DNA of 64,000 nt from Adiantum capillus-veneris (GCA_014529385.2 CM043947.1:99048036-99112035); one strand, 5' to 3'; positions 31,751 to 44,732 are shown, counted from the first letter of the stretch. The notes: generated by a model from the sequence alone, not told the origin. Made by a program: numbers and translations.

Positions 31751-33600
31751 TTTTTTTCATACAAGTCTCCCTCTGATATAATTTATTTTCCAATGAGAAC
31801 ATCAATTATCTTACTCCAATAATTTATCACGGGTCTATAATATCATGGCACACTTGAACCATTACCTAATTTTTTCCAGAATCTTATATAATTCTGTATC
31901 CTTATAATAAAATTTTCATGAGCCTTGACATACTCCACCATTGGTACTAAAGGTGGATCTCCATATGTTAACATTGGTTTGCCTTTTGCGTCTGTTTTCT
32001 AAAGACACATACTTCCACTCCAACTTGACACACCTACATGTGCCATATATTGCATCATTGGCATCTTATCTTGTATAGAAAACCTAAATTGAAATGGTTT
32101 GGAATGGTCAAAAACGTATTTCTTGTCCATCGCAAAGTTAACCATCACAATATTGCTTGAAATCAAGGACATTTGTAAGCAAAAATGGAGCTAGAGATGA
32201 AGATGAGCTATTTTGTAATTTATCCAACAAATGCGGAAAAGTATACGTTTGGGTAGCTCTCAATTTTTTTGAAACCCTATTGAATATAGCATCTATGTAC
32301 TCCTATGTATTCCCAACCATCAAAAGTCCTAGTTGGATGGCTTTGAAAACCCCCTTGTAGCAAGCATTTATAAATAGAGAAATAAGTATTGAATTTTTTC
32401 CCCCTGTACAATTATCTAGCTATAGAAGCAAGTTCTTCGATATCTTGCAAAATGTTGACCCTTATTCCTCTTATGTAGTTCTTGATGGTTGCACAATGGG
32501 TGCTTTTCCATCACACAAGTTGTGGTAGTCCAAAGAATCCCTTGGGTTCAAAGCATGTAGTGCTAAAAAATTGATCCTTAGAAGTCCATTTTCTACTGAT
32601 CATCAAGATAATGCTTATATATCCTCCCTATGTTATGTTAATAATTAGCAATTGAGCCAATTGTAAGATTTGGATTAGCTTTCCACAACCATTTAAGACA
32701 AAGTTCCAGCAATGATCTTGTCCATGTCCATGAAGTGTCATACAATCGATGCAACCTGCAACTTGTATCATGAATCCACACCCTTAGGAACAATACACAA
32801 TTGAGAAATGGTAGTCTTATTTTGATCTGTCTTATCATGAGTTATACATATGTATTTTTGTGATTGAATTTTTGAATATGTGCACCATCCATATATAAGC
32901 TCCTGAACCTCTTTTATTGTGCCACGTGAACTTATTTCTCTCAAGAGAGAAGAGATTTCTCTTAAAGAGAAGGTTTAGCTTTTGAACCTTGCTTTGATTG
33001 AGATACAAATATTGCACTTAGAGTTAGAGAAATCACTCGGCTTTGTGAAAGTGACATGTGGGTGTTCTTTGTTCCAAATTCTACCAAAATGATAACTTCT
33101 TCTCATAGGCCATTTGGTCAAGTGTCATGTTGATTGCAATCAAAATATCTACTTGCTTGTTATATGTTGATGGAATCACTTATTGAGTCTCTCTTGCGCC
33201 ATCTAGAGGTGTTCTACATGTGTGGCATATTTTCAAAGGTTGTATCAACAAACTCATTTCGCAATGCTCCTTCTAAACTAGCTAGTATGTTGAAATCCTC
33301 TTCTCAATGTACATGTGTTCCCATGCACATATTGGTGCACACATTTTCAAAATTTTCCTTGTAGCGGTAGAATGATGTCTTCGGTATTCCATGTATCTCA
33401 TACCATGCTCTACAAAAAACAATAGAGCCACTTAGCCTCAATTGGTATCGCATCTCTCATCTTTCCGATAAAGAATAGAAAGAATACCATAAACATAGTT
33501 AGTGTATGCTTTTTGAGAGTTTCCCCAATTTTGTTTTGCGTAACCTTGTCACCATATCATGATCTAAAAATTGAAAACATTCTTATTCACAACGATCGAT
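31751..33600 (-). pseudogene. DDE-type transposase, decayed (DUF7869-like)
   Basis: Fragments in several minus frames, in order: LSERWEMRYQLRLSGSIVFCRAWYEIHG and KTSFYRYKENFENV near 33480-33350, FEDNMPHM-like ENMPHM near 33225, DKTDQNKTTISQLCIVPKGV and YKLQV near 32830-32760, L-stop-LDNC near 32420, YKGVFKAIQLGLLMVGNT-stop-EYIDAIFNRVSKKLRA near 32360-32260, and a C-terminal WSKIIDVLIGK near 31800. The pattern DGxxQNK, LDNC, FLMVGHTHEDID is, from memory, that of a transposase family annotated DUF7869 in animals, oomycetes and early land plants. Here His-Thr-His has become Asn-Thr-stop. Continuation after the copia insertion is at 26398-25476. Likely the main transposase of the older element. 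Confidence 0.65.
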
Positions 33601-35035
33601 TCATGATCCTTTGAATTGACTCCGTTGATAAATAAAACGAAGAAGTTGATGCTACTCTCGCTTTTTAAGTCCTATTGAGAATATCCCCTACAAGTACATT
33701 ATTGGCTTGATTTCCTTAAGCATTATAATGTCTTTGGTTTGATGTAGTCTTGTCATGGTTTATAATCACTTTGAAATGAAGGTTTGTAGAGTGGTGAATC
33801 AAGATAAAAATGTTTTCCCTAGATATTTATTATTTATCTATTTTGCAATTGCAGTTTTGAGACACCATTGAGTAAGAGAAGACATGGGGTGCACAAACAA
33901 TGCAAGGAGATCAACACCATTTGGTTGTTAATTCTTTTCAATGAGTGAAATCTGTAGCACATGATATGTCTACGCAACAAGTGATGCGCACAACCCATTA
34001 ACTATCGAAATGGGAAAATACGAACCACAAGTGCGCAATGGAAAGACATCAACAAATAAGTGACCAAAGAAATGATTAAGACAATTTGGCCATGTGAAGA
34101 CATAGAGATCAAGAAAGGTCAATGAATAGTATCGAAGTGAAAACACCAAGATATCATGGAGAACATCGAGAGAATTTACTTGGAAAAATATCGATTGTGT
34201 ACTATACTTTGCAAAAATGTTATACCCAAAATTTGTCCAGCAATATCCGGTAGACTTCTCCTCAAAAGAGAAAACTATGGCCACCCATTATAAAAGAGAG
34301 AGATGTATGACATTCACACGGGAAGAGTTTAAAATGATAGTTGAAGGTGTTGATCTAAATTTGAAAAAGAAAAAAGATATTTTGAGGACAGAGTTGGCAT
34401 AGAAGGATCCTTGTAATATACAAACATCTTATTAATCGTCACAACCCAAAATGAAAAAAAAGTATTCATTGCCTAATCTAGGATGTTCAAAACTTGACAC
34501 AATGTGTGAATCCCCCACTTATTCAAGAGACACACATATGTCACCTAGTTTTGCATCCAGAGTTAGTCTCCGCATCACACTTAGATGCATCTTCATCTTC
34601 TCAATGTCTGGTATGCTACAAGACTTTTGATGGATGGAGTGAATACTACACATTGGAATGTGCATGGCCATCATTATCACCTAATTTTCTTAATTTGATC
34701 AATGCAAAACAGTAGCTGGTGTGGAATTTATTCTGAAGAGATTCCTCAGGGGATATAATATATGTTCAAAATGGCAAATGAGAATAAATTCACGCAAGCT
34801 CGTCAAGACATACCTAGGACAATTAGAAATCTATTCAATACTAAAAAAGAACACTCAGAACACTACATTTTAATTTGCGTCTATGCAACATTGTATACAT
34901 TCAAAACACGATAAATATAAGCTTCAATTCATTTCATATTTACAATATATCGCTCAAGTTATGTTAAATCAGTGGTCATTGTTTTGTTTTAAGTTTGAGC
35001 ATATTTTGTTTTCCTCTATTGGATTTTCTGCATCT
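33601..35035. other. No assignable gene
   Basis: Short frames on the plus strand (34217-34402, lysine-rich; 34494-34715, with CLVCYKTF and a later Cys) are not recognised. They could be ends of the older element. The rest is AT-rich and featureless. Confidence 0.35.
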
Positions 35036-35277
35036 CTTCGATTTCGGCTATCGTGAACTAAGATACAGTGACAATGAACTCACTTCCATCTTTGTTTTAA
35101 CAATCATATACCCAACTAGTCGTTTCTTCCTTGTAGCTAGCACTTTCTATACCCAATTGTCTGAGATTCTCTTTGATTTCGGCTATCATGAACTAAGATA
35201 CACTGACAATGAATATTTGTTTTAACAATCATATACCCAACTAGGCATTTCTTCCTTGTAGCTAGCACTTTCTATAT
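35036..35277 (+). repeat. Tandem duplication, ~130-bp unit
   Basis: tttcggctatcgtgaactaagatacagtgacaatgaa and the following caatcatatacccaacta / cttccttgtagctagcactttctat blocks occur twice (35040-35160 and 35175-35275). Confidence 0.85.
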
Positions 35278-35335
35278 CATGTAATTTGGTTTCTACTTGT
35301 AAAATAAAAATATATAATTTGAAAAAACTCTAAAA

Positions 35336-36804
35336 TTTTTCTTAGTTTAGTTGTAATTTTCAAAAAAACTTGCAAAATTTTGGAGAAAACCCCGTAAATT
35401 TTAAAGTCCCATTTGGAACATTGGAACATTGGTCAATCTAGAATTAGTTTTTCATTATTATGCAAACTTATTTGGAAATTAATAAATTATGTTTCTTTTT
35501 TAAACGGTGACCTGATAGGTGTTGTAAATGTTAGAATGTTTTTAGTCAAGCTTTAGTGCTAGGTTTTATTTACATTTGATTAACTTCATGTGTATGGAAA
35601 ATTGGCATTGCTATGTCAATTGCTTAGGTCAAATTGATGTTGTTATTTCAATCCAAGGTAGTTTGACTCTTTAGACTAGCCGCTTAATTAGGTTAGGTGC
35701 TTAGGGTTAGCAATTTAGGTATTCAACCGCTTAGGTATTTAGCCGCTTAGGGATAGCCCCTTAGGACTAGTCGGTATTCATGTTGTTGAAGGCTAGACGC
35801 TTAGGGCTAGCCGCTTAGTGTTTGCCGCCTGTGGCTAGATGCTTAGGGCTAGCTACATAGGTTTTCATCTGCTTAGCCGTGTTGCTTAGGCCTACCTGCT
35901 TCGTTATTTAGTCACTTAGCCACTTAGGGCTAGTCGGTTAGGTCTAATCAACATTCAAACCATTTAGGGCTTGCCACTTAGGTATATCTAAGTCGCTTAG
36001 CCGCTTAGGGCTAGTAGATATTGAGGCCGCTTACCACTTAGGGCTAGCCACTTAGGGTTAGCTGCTTAGGATAAGCGGCTAGGCTGTTTCAGTCCGCTTA
36101 GGGTTTAGGTCTTAGAGCTAGTCGCTTATATGTTAGGTTTTTGCAATCTGGTTACTTCAAGGCGCTTAAGTAAAGTAATGTTTACTTTGTCCGCTCAAAG
36201 TTGGCCGATTAGGGCTAGTTGCTTAGGTCTTAGTTCTTTACACTTTGGTTGTTTCGGGATGATAGAAATTTTAGGTGTTGTTGAACGTTATAATATTAAG
36301 GTTAGTACTAGATCTACATGCAGTCATGTAGATGTGGGTGTGTACCTATGTCGCACCCTTGAATATAGACATTGATCAACAAAGACAAAAGTATTACCAC
36401 GTGGTCTTGATCTCTGTGCACCTCTAGACCAAGGTGTGCAAGGATCTCGTAGGGATTGGGCATGGATAGAGAATGTGAGGTGGTTAGAGGTAGCAGCAAA
36501 TTGTTGTCACTGAACAATGTTTGGCCATACAAAGACGATTAAGGTTTCGTTGTGAGGATGTGGCTTTGTTTGGGGGGATGAAATAGAAAAAACACAAACC
36601 CACTTCAAAAAAAGCCTGTGCACTTTAAAAACGCAACAACCTTCAATAACGCAAAGAGACTTTGACAAGCAAACTTTAATAACGCAAACGGACTTCAATA
36701 ACGCATATACAATTTTTTCTTAGTTTCGAAATAATTTTCAAAAGAATTTGCAAAATTTTGGAGAAAAACCAGTAAATTTTAAAGTGCCATTTGGAACATT
36801 GGAT
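35336..36804. repeat. CTTAGGG-rich repeat block A with flanking repeats
   Basis: 35433-36710 holds an irregular array of gcttagggctag-like 10-16-bp units (densest 35680-36220), framed by unique-looking arms. A second, shorter copy lies at 60632-61580. Block A is bordered by about 92-bp direct repeats (35336-35427 and 36712-36804; shared ttgcaaaattttggagaaaa and taaattttaaagt). Such motif arrays occur at the subterminal ends of CACTA elements, and copy B sits next to a CACTA transposase. No CACTA terminus was found, however. Confidence 0.75.
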
Positions 36805-36943
36805 GGAACTTTGTATCTGCCCCCTTTTTTTAGTTCAAAAAACTTACTTCTCTTCAAAAAAACAACTCAAATCTCGGATTCATGAGGAGTTTGTTAACTT
36901 GTTTATAAGACCGCAGAAGGGACGTTATCTCCAATCAGATAAA

Positions 36944-39635
36944 ATGCTGCGCGGTGTGGCCTCCAATCTTTGGCTGCAGCTGGTGGTGGCGACGCTGCAA
37001 ATTTACTATTTCGCGGCTTCTGCGACTGGTGTTGAAGCTGCTGGCGTTTTTACACAGCCATTAAAGCTGGCGGAAAGCAGCGAGCAAGAGCCTATAGAAG
37101 TAGGCAAAGCTGTTGGCCTCAATACTACTGCTACTAGTGAGCACAAGGATGATGATGGAAAGGAGCCAGGAGCAATATTAATGCAGACCATGGAAAGAGA
37201 AGCGCGGCGCATGCTGCAAAATTATGGCGGGATGACGACACATCTGATGAGACTAAACTTAACAGCGTTTTCTGACGTCAGCCCTAGCACCCAAACAAAC
37301 ACTTCGGCCTTCATATCCACTGCGCCATCCCTTGTTGGCCCATCCGGGTGGACTGTCCCCACAGTTTTTATCCCTAGACTTTACTGCGCGGCCCTCAAAA
37401 TTGGTTCTCTTCAAACCCCCCAGCATCTTGTCCTAGACACGGGAAGTGATTTGACTTGGTTGCAAGTCCTGCCAGCTATAAAATCTTTCCCTCAACGTGA
37501 TCCTTTCTACGAGCCTGACCGTAGCACAACATTCGAGAATATCAAATGTGATGACAGGTGTGTTCCACCTCTATAACCTCTAATAAATAATACACAATAT
37601 TTGTAGTGTACGTCGCTCGTGGGGGATTCACTAAGGGTTATTTTATTCTATCCCATGGGTGGAAAAGATGAGTGTTATGAAGAGAACAAACTACATATTT
37701 TTTTGAACGTCCTTAATCTCTTGGAGAGGTCATGTATATGTAGTTTGCATATGCCTGTATATTAATATATTATGGTGCTTTAGAGGGATTTGGAGCACAT
37801 AAGTGACATCTCATTTTTTTTGATAGTGTAGTCCTTTGGGTATGTGTGTGTGTGTGTTTGTGTGTGTGGCTTCTGCAATAACATGACAAATGGCTCTATA
37901 TTTATCCGCGGATGCATGCAATAGAATAAAGATTGCCATGCTTTATGCATCGTGAAAGACACGTAGCATTGCAACTTATAGAGAGATTGGACTAGCTAAT
38001 GTACGATAATTGGGTGGTGATAGACTAGCTAGTATATGCATGTGCAAGTATTTGTGTGAATAGGAAGATCGAATATGCATGTGCAAGTATTTGTGTGAAT
38101 AGGAAGATCGAGAAAATTGTTTGTCTATTTAGTGAGTTTCACATCGTTGTCTTTGCACCCCTTCCTAGAACTATTCTATACCCATCATTACACATTCCAA
38201 CTATCCGTTTGTCTTATGAACGCCGTTGATGAGCATTCATGTGGTTTTTTGCAATCGATGCGATCTACTAAAGAATCACCAAAAGGGTTGTGACACAAAC
38301 ACAAACCAATGCCTTTTTCATGTAACATATGAGGATCATACAAAGGTGGTAGGTGTGGTGGCAGTGGAACATGCAATTTGGCTTTTTGCAACTCAAAGGT
38401 GTCCTATTTGGTGGCAGTATCTTTAAACAACAACAAACTTCATCAGAGTTTACAGGGATACTCGGACTTGGTAGAGGTTCTAGTTCCATCATATCCACAC
38501 AAGGAGCCTTGTTTGGACATACATTTGGTTATTGCATGCCTCCGGAGCATAAACGATGTAAGTAGTTTCTAAGTGATTTGGTTTTCTCATGCTTAAAAGG
38601 CTTGGTTCATATAAATTTCACGTCTATAACTAGACATTTTTTAGTCATGAACAAATCTACATATTATTTTTGTGAATAAATGGTATGTTTTATAGTGCAA
38701 GGATACTTTAGGTTTGGACCTGGAGGAGGGACTGCTCAACTAACATGGATGCGAATGCTAAGGAGCCCTGTTAGTCCATCTGCCTACTTTTTGCCATTCA
38801 TCGGATTTCGTTTGAATCATCAAGTTCTACCAATAGATCCAAGTCATTTTAGCATAGACCCCTCGCCAATAGTAGGCGCTAAGGTAATGTGGATAACATA
38901 AACAATTCCTCTATTTGCTAGTGGGTATTGTGCATGTGAGAGACAATAATAGCCATTATATTTAGCTAGTCACTTCTTTGTGTCTTCTTGGTGTTTTTCA
39001 TAATCTTCATGGGGTGATCATCAAAGCCCTACCAACTCAACATTGTGTCTGAATTTTGAGATCATCACACGAATTGATACTTTCTTTTTTTAACTTTGAC
39101 TCTTAAAAGCAATGGACCTTTTAGAAAACTAAGAAAATTACTTGTTTTAACGATAAAAAGATAGTTCTAATTACTTGTAGCTTTGCAATAATACTTTCTT
39201 TCAATGTGTTTAATGTAGCAAACAGGTGTACTCCTTGACACTGGATCATCATTGTCTCACTTTCCTCCTCTTGTTCATAACATGTTGACAAATGCAATAC
39301 GTTTTGCAATGCAAACATCCGGATATCATGATTTTACTCAAAGATATCCTGTTTTTGACACATGTTATACACTTCCATTTGAAGATTTGAACCTTGTTCC
39401 TGGACTTCCTCTCTTGGAGCTTTTATTTGAAAATGGGGTCTCTCTACCACTTGAAAGCTACAACTTGTTTGTGTACCATGCAACGATACATGCTCATTGC
39501 ATCAGCATCCTACCTCCAATCCTAAACAGTGAACGCACTTGGAGTGTCATTGGTAACTACCAAATGCAAGGGATCGAATGGACGTTGGACCTTGTTAACG
39601 AGAAGATTGGATTTCGCAGAGGAGCTTGCCTATAG
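36944..39635 (+). pseudogene. Aspartic protease (A1B, nepenthesin-like), frameshifted
   Basis: Exons 36944-37557, 38234-38557, 38696-38883 and 39219-39635, with canonical intron ends and matching phases. The start MLRGVASNLWLQLVVATLQIYY gives a signal-peptide-like hydrophobic N-terminus, implying the secretory route. The first active site is LVLDTGSDLTW at about residue 165. Exon 2 has a CNRC..GC..C..YED pattern and the GILGLGRGSSS motif. Exon 3 has FRFGPGGG and LRSPVSPSAYF. Exon 4 has the second site GVLLDTGSSLSHFPP and the C-terminal VIGNYQMQGIEWTLDLVNEKIGF..C. Exon 2 needs a 1-nt shift between 38353 and 38420, which is the only defect seen. It is either a recent pseudogene, an unrecognised mini-intron or a sequence error. 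It is the only host-type gene in the window that is nearly intact. Confidence 0.8.
38034..38111 (+). repeat. Tandem duplication of 39 bp in intron 1
   Basis: tatgcatgtgcaagtatttgtgtgaataggaagatcga occurs twice head to tail in the first intron of the aspartic protease gene, with only junction differences. Confidence 0.9.
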
Positions 39636-41056
39636 TATATTTTGGTTCATGGCACTCTTAAGGAGCCACTTTTGAGGGTGTTAAGGAGAGATTTTTGAAA
39701 AGTTTTATACGTAGAAACTGCAAGCTTTAATGCAAGGAAAAAGATTGATTTTTTGAGTATGTAGAGATCTCATTGTTTTTATGCTCGTTGAAGCCTGTTG
39801 ATCGAAGAGAAAGTGAAAAAAATGTTTCTTTTTTATGTTTTACATCATTAATTTTGTAGAACATACCAGCTTGCAAGTTGCTTTGAAGAGAATCTAAGAA
39901 AGATGTGACTTTCTGGCACCACACAACCATTGACGAATGTGACAAGGAAACCAAATTCATGTGAGATGAGACCACACATACTCAAATTAAGCTAATTGGA
40001 AGCTACGAGTTGTTGAAAATGGCCAAAATTTGTGGAGTTTTCAAAATAAGGAAAAGAAATTGTTATATTTCCACATTTTCATGTATTGAATATTTGTATT
40101 ATTGTTTAGTTTTCATGTGTAGGACACCTCCTTTTAACCATATTTTCACCTTGCTTATCTAAAACAGTGGAATCGACCTATTAAAATAGCCACTTTTTGA
40201 CTAGCTATTCTGGGTGATGGCTTCTACAATTAGAGGAGGCTGCACAATTGTTATTGTGATTGAGGGCATGATCATGATTGTGAGTGCAAGACTCGGGGGG
40301 GGGGGGATCACTTAATAATTATGTGACTATCACGTGAGTGCAGCAGAAGGGGTTATTAAATTTCATTTTTTTTCACAGTTTCACATACAGAAGGGTACTG
40401 TAAAAGGAAATTGACAAAAAAATTACAGATTGAAAAGAAAAAGGGTGTATTTTATTTATATAAAAATTCACAGATAAGGAGTTTTATAAATAGTTCTTGA
40501 ACACACATGATATAAACAATTTATACATAATGACCCCCTCGAGGTGCAAGTGTGTGTGAGATTAGGATTGGTAGTGAGGTATAGATGCTATTGAGAGTGA
40601 GATAGCTCGAGCGTGGCTGGGAGGTTACCATATGATCTAAGCTCCTTTTGTAATCATCATACGTCAATACATATTGTTTACACTCAAGAGACCGATTAAA
40701 TACAAACGCCATATTATTGACGGCGATGGAGTGCCCAAATTTAAATAAAATAAAATTTTAAATTTTTGATGGAAATTCTGATGCCTATACCGGCATTTGC
40801 ACCGGCATCCCCGAAAAAAAATAGAGCCCACACCTCCTCACTTGCTGCAAATCTGGTGATGTGGGGCTTGCCTGGCTTAGGAAATCTACTCACACACTGT
40901 GCTACATCAACAAAGTAAGTTTCTTTTTTAAATTTGTAGTAGATTTCTTTGTTTTTTTTTTTTGTGTGTGTGTTGCAAGTTTGGTGGCCTTTTTCTTGCT
41001 CAAATAGGGTATGTGAGAGTGATCTATCATTCTATTCTCTTGCATGCACACATATG
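39636..41056. other. No gene seen; G13 run
   Basis: AT-rich spacer between the protease gene and the copia element. It contains a run of 13 G at about 40295 and small microsatellites near 40966. Confidence 0.5.
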
Positions 41057-41195
41057 TGTTGGAGCTATATATGCCTCACTTTACTCAACTTGGTCTCACC
41101 TATATATTTGTATCTTGTCCTCAATATGAATAAGTCTTTCGGATCGTAGATGGTGTGTCTCTCTTTCTCTCTACATCTCAACATGGTATCAGAGC
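41057..41195 (+). repeat. 5' LTR of forward copia and primer site
   Basis: The LTR is 127 bp; TGGTATCAGAGC (complement of the initiator tRNA-Met 3' end) follows at 41184-41195. Confidence 0.92.
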
Positions 41196-41407
41196 AGTAA
41201 CGATCACACGAAGATTCAATTCATGGTGATAAAACAGAGTATATGTATGCCATTCACGAGTAAGATTCAAAATTTCTACAAAATTTATTTTTGAGGATGA
41301 TTCTTGTTAATTGTGGATGTTTTGTGTTAAGAAGAATACGATTAGTGTTTTGTGTGGTGTTTATTGCTAATTGATATAATGAATTGTTCATTACATTTTC
41401 TTATTGA

Positions 41408-43334
41408 CGTTAAGTTCAAGCCCTCAATCAATTATTTTGGTGTCAGCCCATGGGAAACACCCAACATGCATGCAATTAGAAGAGCCAATTTGCATGGACA
41501 AATTCGTTTATATGTAAGGATTTTACACAAACAATTATAACATATAGCATTTTTCTATCGTGCATTGTCGACTCTCTCTCTCTCTCTCTTCTCTCATTTC
41601 GTTCTCTATTTCGCTTCGCTTCTCCACGCCAGGGTAGCTCCAAGGTATCATCCACCCTAGATCCACTCACAACATCTGGTATCAGAGCTCAAGGCGACAT
41701 CCTTGGAAAGCGTAGGCGGTTGCATCTTGACACGGTGCCTCAGAGCACGTGTTGGAGGCAAGGAAAATCTCTTTGGTGGTGAAGCCGGCATCGAGTTTTG
41801 TGTGCAATAGCTCTCAGAAAGTGAGTGGATAAGGTCGCTGATAGATTTGGTAAGGCGGAACCTCACCTTTTGTAGTAGAAATTTTAAGGCGTTGCCAAAA
41901 TCCTTGTAGACCAGGATGCAACGCACTGTGTTCTAAATTGTTGTCGATTGCAGAGCTTGGTCAAAATTGCAAAGCTTTGTGGATGGTGAGCAACTGCATG
42001 GTTTGGTGATGACAGAGACAGAGGGCACAATCTAGCCAGCAAAGAGTCGTTGCTCACGTGGTGCTTTAGAGAGCCCAAGAGGGTGTGTGGTTTGCAATAG
42101 ATTTTTCCAGTTTTATATTTTACACTATTCTTCAATAGTGGCCATCTCATTTAATCCAGTAAGCAAGTGGGTCTTCACACCATGTTGGTCAAGATCGTGA
42201 AGCCGGTTCACACAGTTTTCAACATATAAACACGGCCCTCCTTTTTTGGCTGCAAGTACTACACGAAGACGAAGACGAAGCCAAATACCCTCTTCACGAA
42301 ATAGTCTTTTTGATTCAAAAGATTGATGTTTTGTTGATTTTCGTAAACACAAGATTCAAATATGGCATTACCGATCAAGAAGTTTAATGAGCACATAGTA
42401 GAGGTGGTACCCATGCGGCTTCTAGTATGTGCTACCATGAAAGGGAACTTATGTGAAGGATGTCGATCGGATACAACTAAAGGATCGTTGAAGACTGTGG
42501 ATCAGTTTGTCACATACAGTCAAATTGTATTCTATAATGGTTAAATTAAGCATTCCATGATTCAAGGAGGTGACCCAAAAATAGCAGAAGCAAGTTCGGA
42601 TTGATCTCTTTCAGCTCAATTTTCAGGCAATATTCTTCAACTGCTTTTCAATTTAATTGTCCTATCTAAAAGTCATGTTTTGTCATGCTGTCATAGGTCT
42701 GTTATGATTTTATCTGTTGTCAGTCATGCCATGATAAAAACTTTGTACGGGTTAGACACTGCCACAAATACAAAAGTGGTAAGACCTCCCAAAAACATTT
42801 GTTCTCAACCCATTTTTCGTTTTGCTTCTCGTGATCTTACTGGGTACACCTTAAACCCAAGGTTTGTCAATGAACCAAAAACATTTATTGGTAGCAAATT
42901 TTTTGACCTACACCCTATTTGTTCAAGGGGGGGTTTTACTATCACAGCACCAGGTTATGGATACACCAGAAATCCTTGGTTGTGAATGAACCAAAAACTC
43001 ACGGTAGCCGAGTATACCAAAAACTTGAGGTATCATGAGAGTTGCCTGTCTAGTTTGGGCTTGAGGGGGGATTGTTGGGTTCAAACCCTCAATCGGTTAT
43101 TTTGGTGTCAGCTCGTGCAAAACCCCTCAGAGGCTTGCAATTAGAAGAGCGATTTTGCATGGCCAAATCCTTTTATATGTAAGGGTTTTACACAAACAAT
43201 TATAACATATAGTGTTTTTCTCTCGTGCAGTGTCGACTCTCTCTCTCTCCTCTCTTGTTCGTTCTCTGTTTCTCTGCACTTCTCCATGCCATGGAAGCTC
43301 CAAGGTATCATCCACCCTAGCTCCACTCACAACA
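41408..43334 (+). mobile_element. Small non-autonomous LTR element
   Basis: LTRs 41408-41674 and 43073-43334 (about 265 bp) share ttcaa(g/a)ccctcaatc, the (ct)n stretch and the end ccactcacaaca. The first base of the left LTR has changed from TG to CG. The primer site TGGTATCAGAGCTC is at 41677, and the polypurine tract ttgagggggga is just before 43073. The 1.4 kb interior contains no gag or pol. The short frames at 42362 and 42680 are not recognised. No target duplication is visible. It sits in the leader of the forward copia element. Confidence 0.88.
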
Positions 43335-43532
43335 GGTAATTTGTCTTAATTTTTGGGGGTCTTCTGCTCAAAATTTGGAGAAACGGGAAAAGCACGATGG
43401 TTGATGCTCAATTGTATTTTTCATCCAAAACTTGTTCGTCTCCTTCAGCTCTTCAATTTGAGTTCTAGATTTGCATCAATCGGAGTTCGCAACAGAAAGC
43501 TATGTTGTTTTTTCTACAATGGAGCTTGACGC

Positions 43533-44732
43533 TGTCATGCCGTGGCACGTACATAGTGTGAAATGAAAACCTCCACCTCACTCTTGACACTTCTCAATGT
43601 ATGTAAATAAAACCAATCATGTACATATTGTGATTTATGTTAAAGCGCCTACTGCGGTCATTACATGTACATACCTATCTGGGGAGTCGTGGCCCTTGAT
43701 GTGGCACATTTGTGTGCTTTTCCACTTGATAAGATGATTATATTGGTTTTACAATGTATATATTCCAAGTGTTTCATGGTGGCACACTCATCTTGCCTAT
43801 AAAGACTGATACGGGCAAAAACTGCCAAGAATAGCAGCTAACAGGCGCCGTTGCAGAATTGCATGAAAAGTGACCCAAATGGTATATTGATGGAAAATGA
43901 TAATTATCTATGATTTTTATGCTTATGCAAGTGATCCCACAAATTTAGGGATTTTTTTGACTTCAATTGGGATTTTTCGCATCAAAAATGACATTTTTTG
44001 GGTCAAAAATGAGTTGAAAATGACCTAGTTTTGGTCCAAAGTGGCAAATGGCCCAGAATTTGACACATCAGCTGAAAATTCCATGGGTAAGAGAGAGAGG
44101 GCTTATTTTTACAGAAAAAACTAGCAATTTTTCACTACTGTGTAATAGCTTCCATGGTTGCTCAATCTATGTGTGTTGCAGTCCCACCTTTTCGGAATCT
44201 TCTATCTGAGCTAGTGAGGAAGTGAATTAGGGTTTTTCCTTATCAAAATGGTGTTTGGGCTTCAATACAGAAGATCTTAAATCTCTACAAAATCATAAAA
44301 TGGTCGTCGTGAAGGTGGAAGCTCGAGCATGCCTTTCAACTGTTTGATGTTACGACTATGTAATTGGGGACAAGGCTATATGATACCATGAAAGAGGTTT
44401 GGGTTTTGATTGATACTTGTGCTTGTATGAGCATCGAGGTTTCATGGCTTAAACATTAGTGTTTTTCAATGGTATTTTTAAGTGAAATTGAATGTGATTT
44501 GGTGATCCTCTCATCATACTCTTGACTACAAGAACAAGCAGCCTCCAAGCACGATAGGAAAGAGGGTTTGTGACTTTGCTATCAGGAACGCTCTTAGATT
44601 TTCTATCACCCTTAGAAAGAGGGTTGGTGATTCTCTACAAATGATTTTTCACAAAGTGTTTGTGACTCTCATCACGAATTCTCACAGCTAGAGGTTTTGC
44701 ACCTTCCCAGCTAGACTGCACACATTCCGACA
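43533..44732 (+). repeat. 5' LTR of gypsy
   Basis: It matches 50385-51588 over the full length (for example cacctcactcttgacacttc, gcctactgcggtcatta and the 3' gcacgataggaaagaggg core). Confidence 0.9.

Noticed and set aside
35680-36220. Interstitial telomere repeats
   Set aside because: The units are gcttagggctag-like and irregular; true plant TTTAGGG arrays are not present.
40290-40310. Run of 13 G
   Set aside because: A single homopolymer without repeats or neighbours that suggest a quadruplex promoter; possibly a sequencing artefact.
41184-41195. tRNA-like match TGGTATCAGAGC
   Set aside because: It is the complement of an initiator tRNA-Met 3' end used as a primer site (also at 11372, 41677, 54416), not a tRNA gene.
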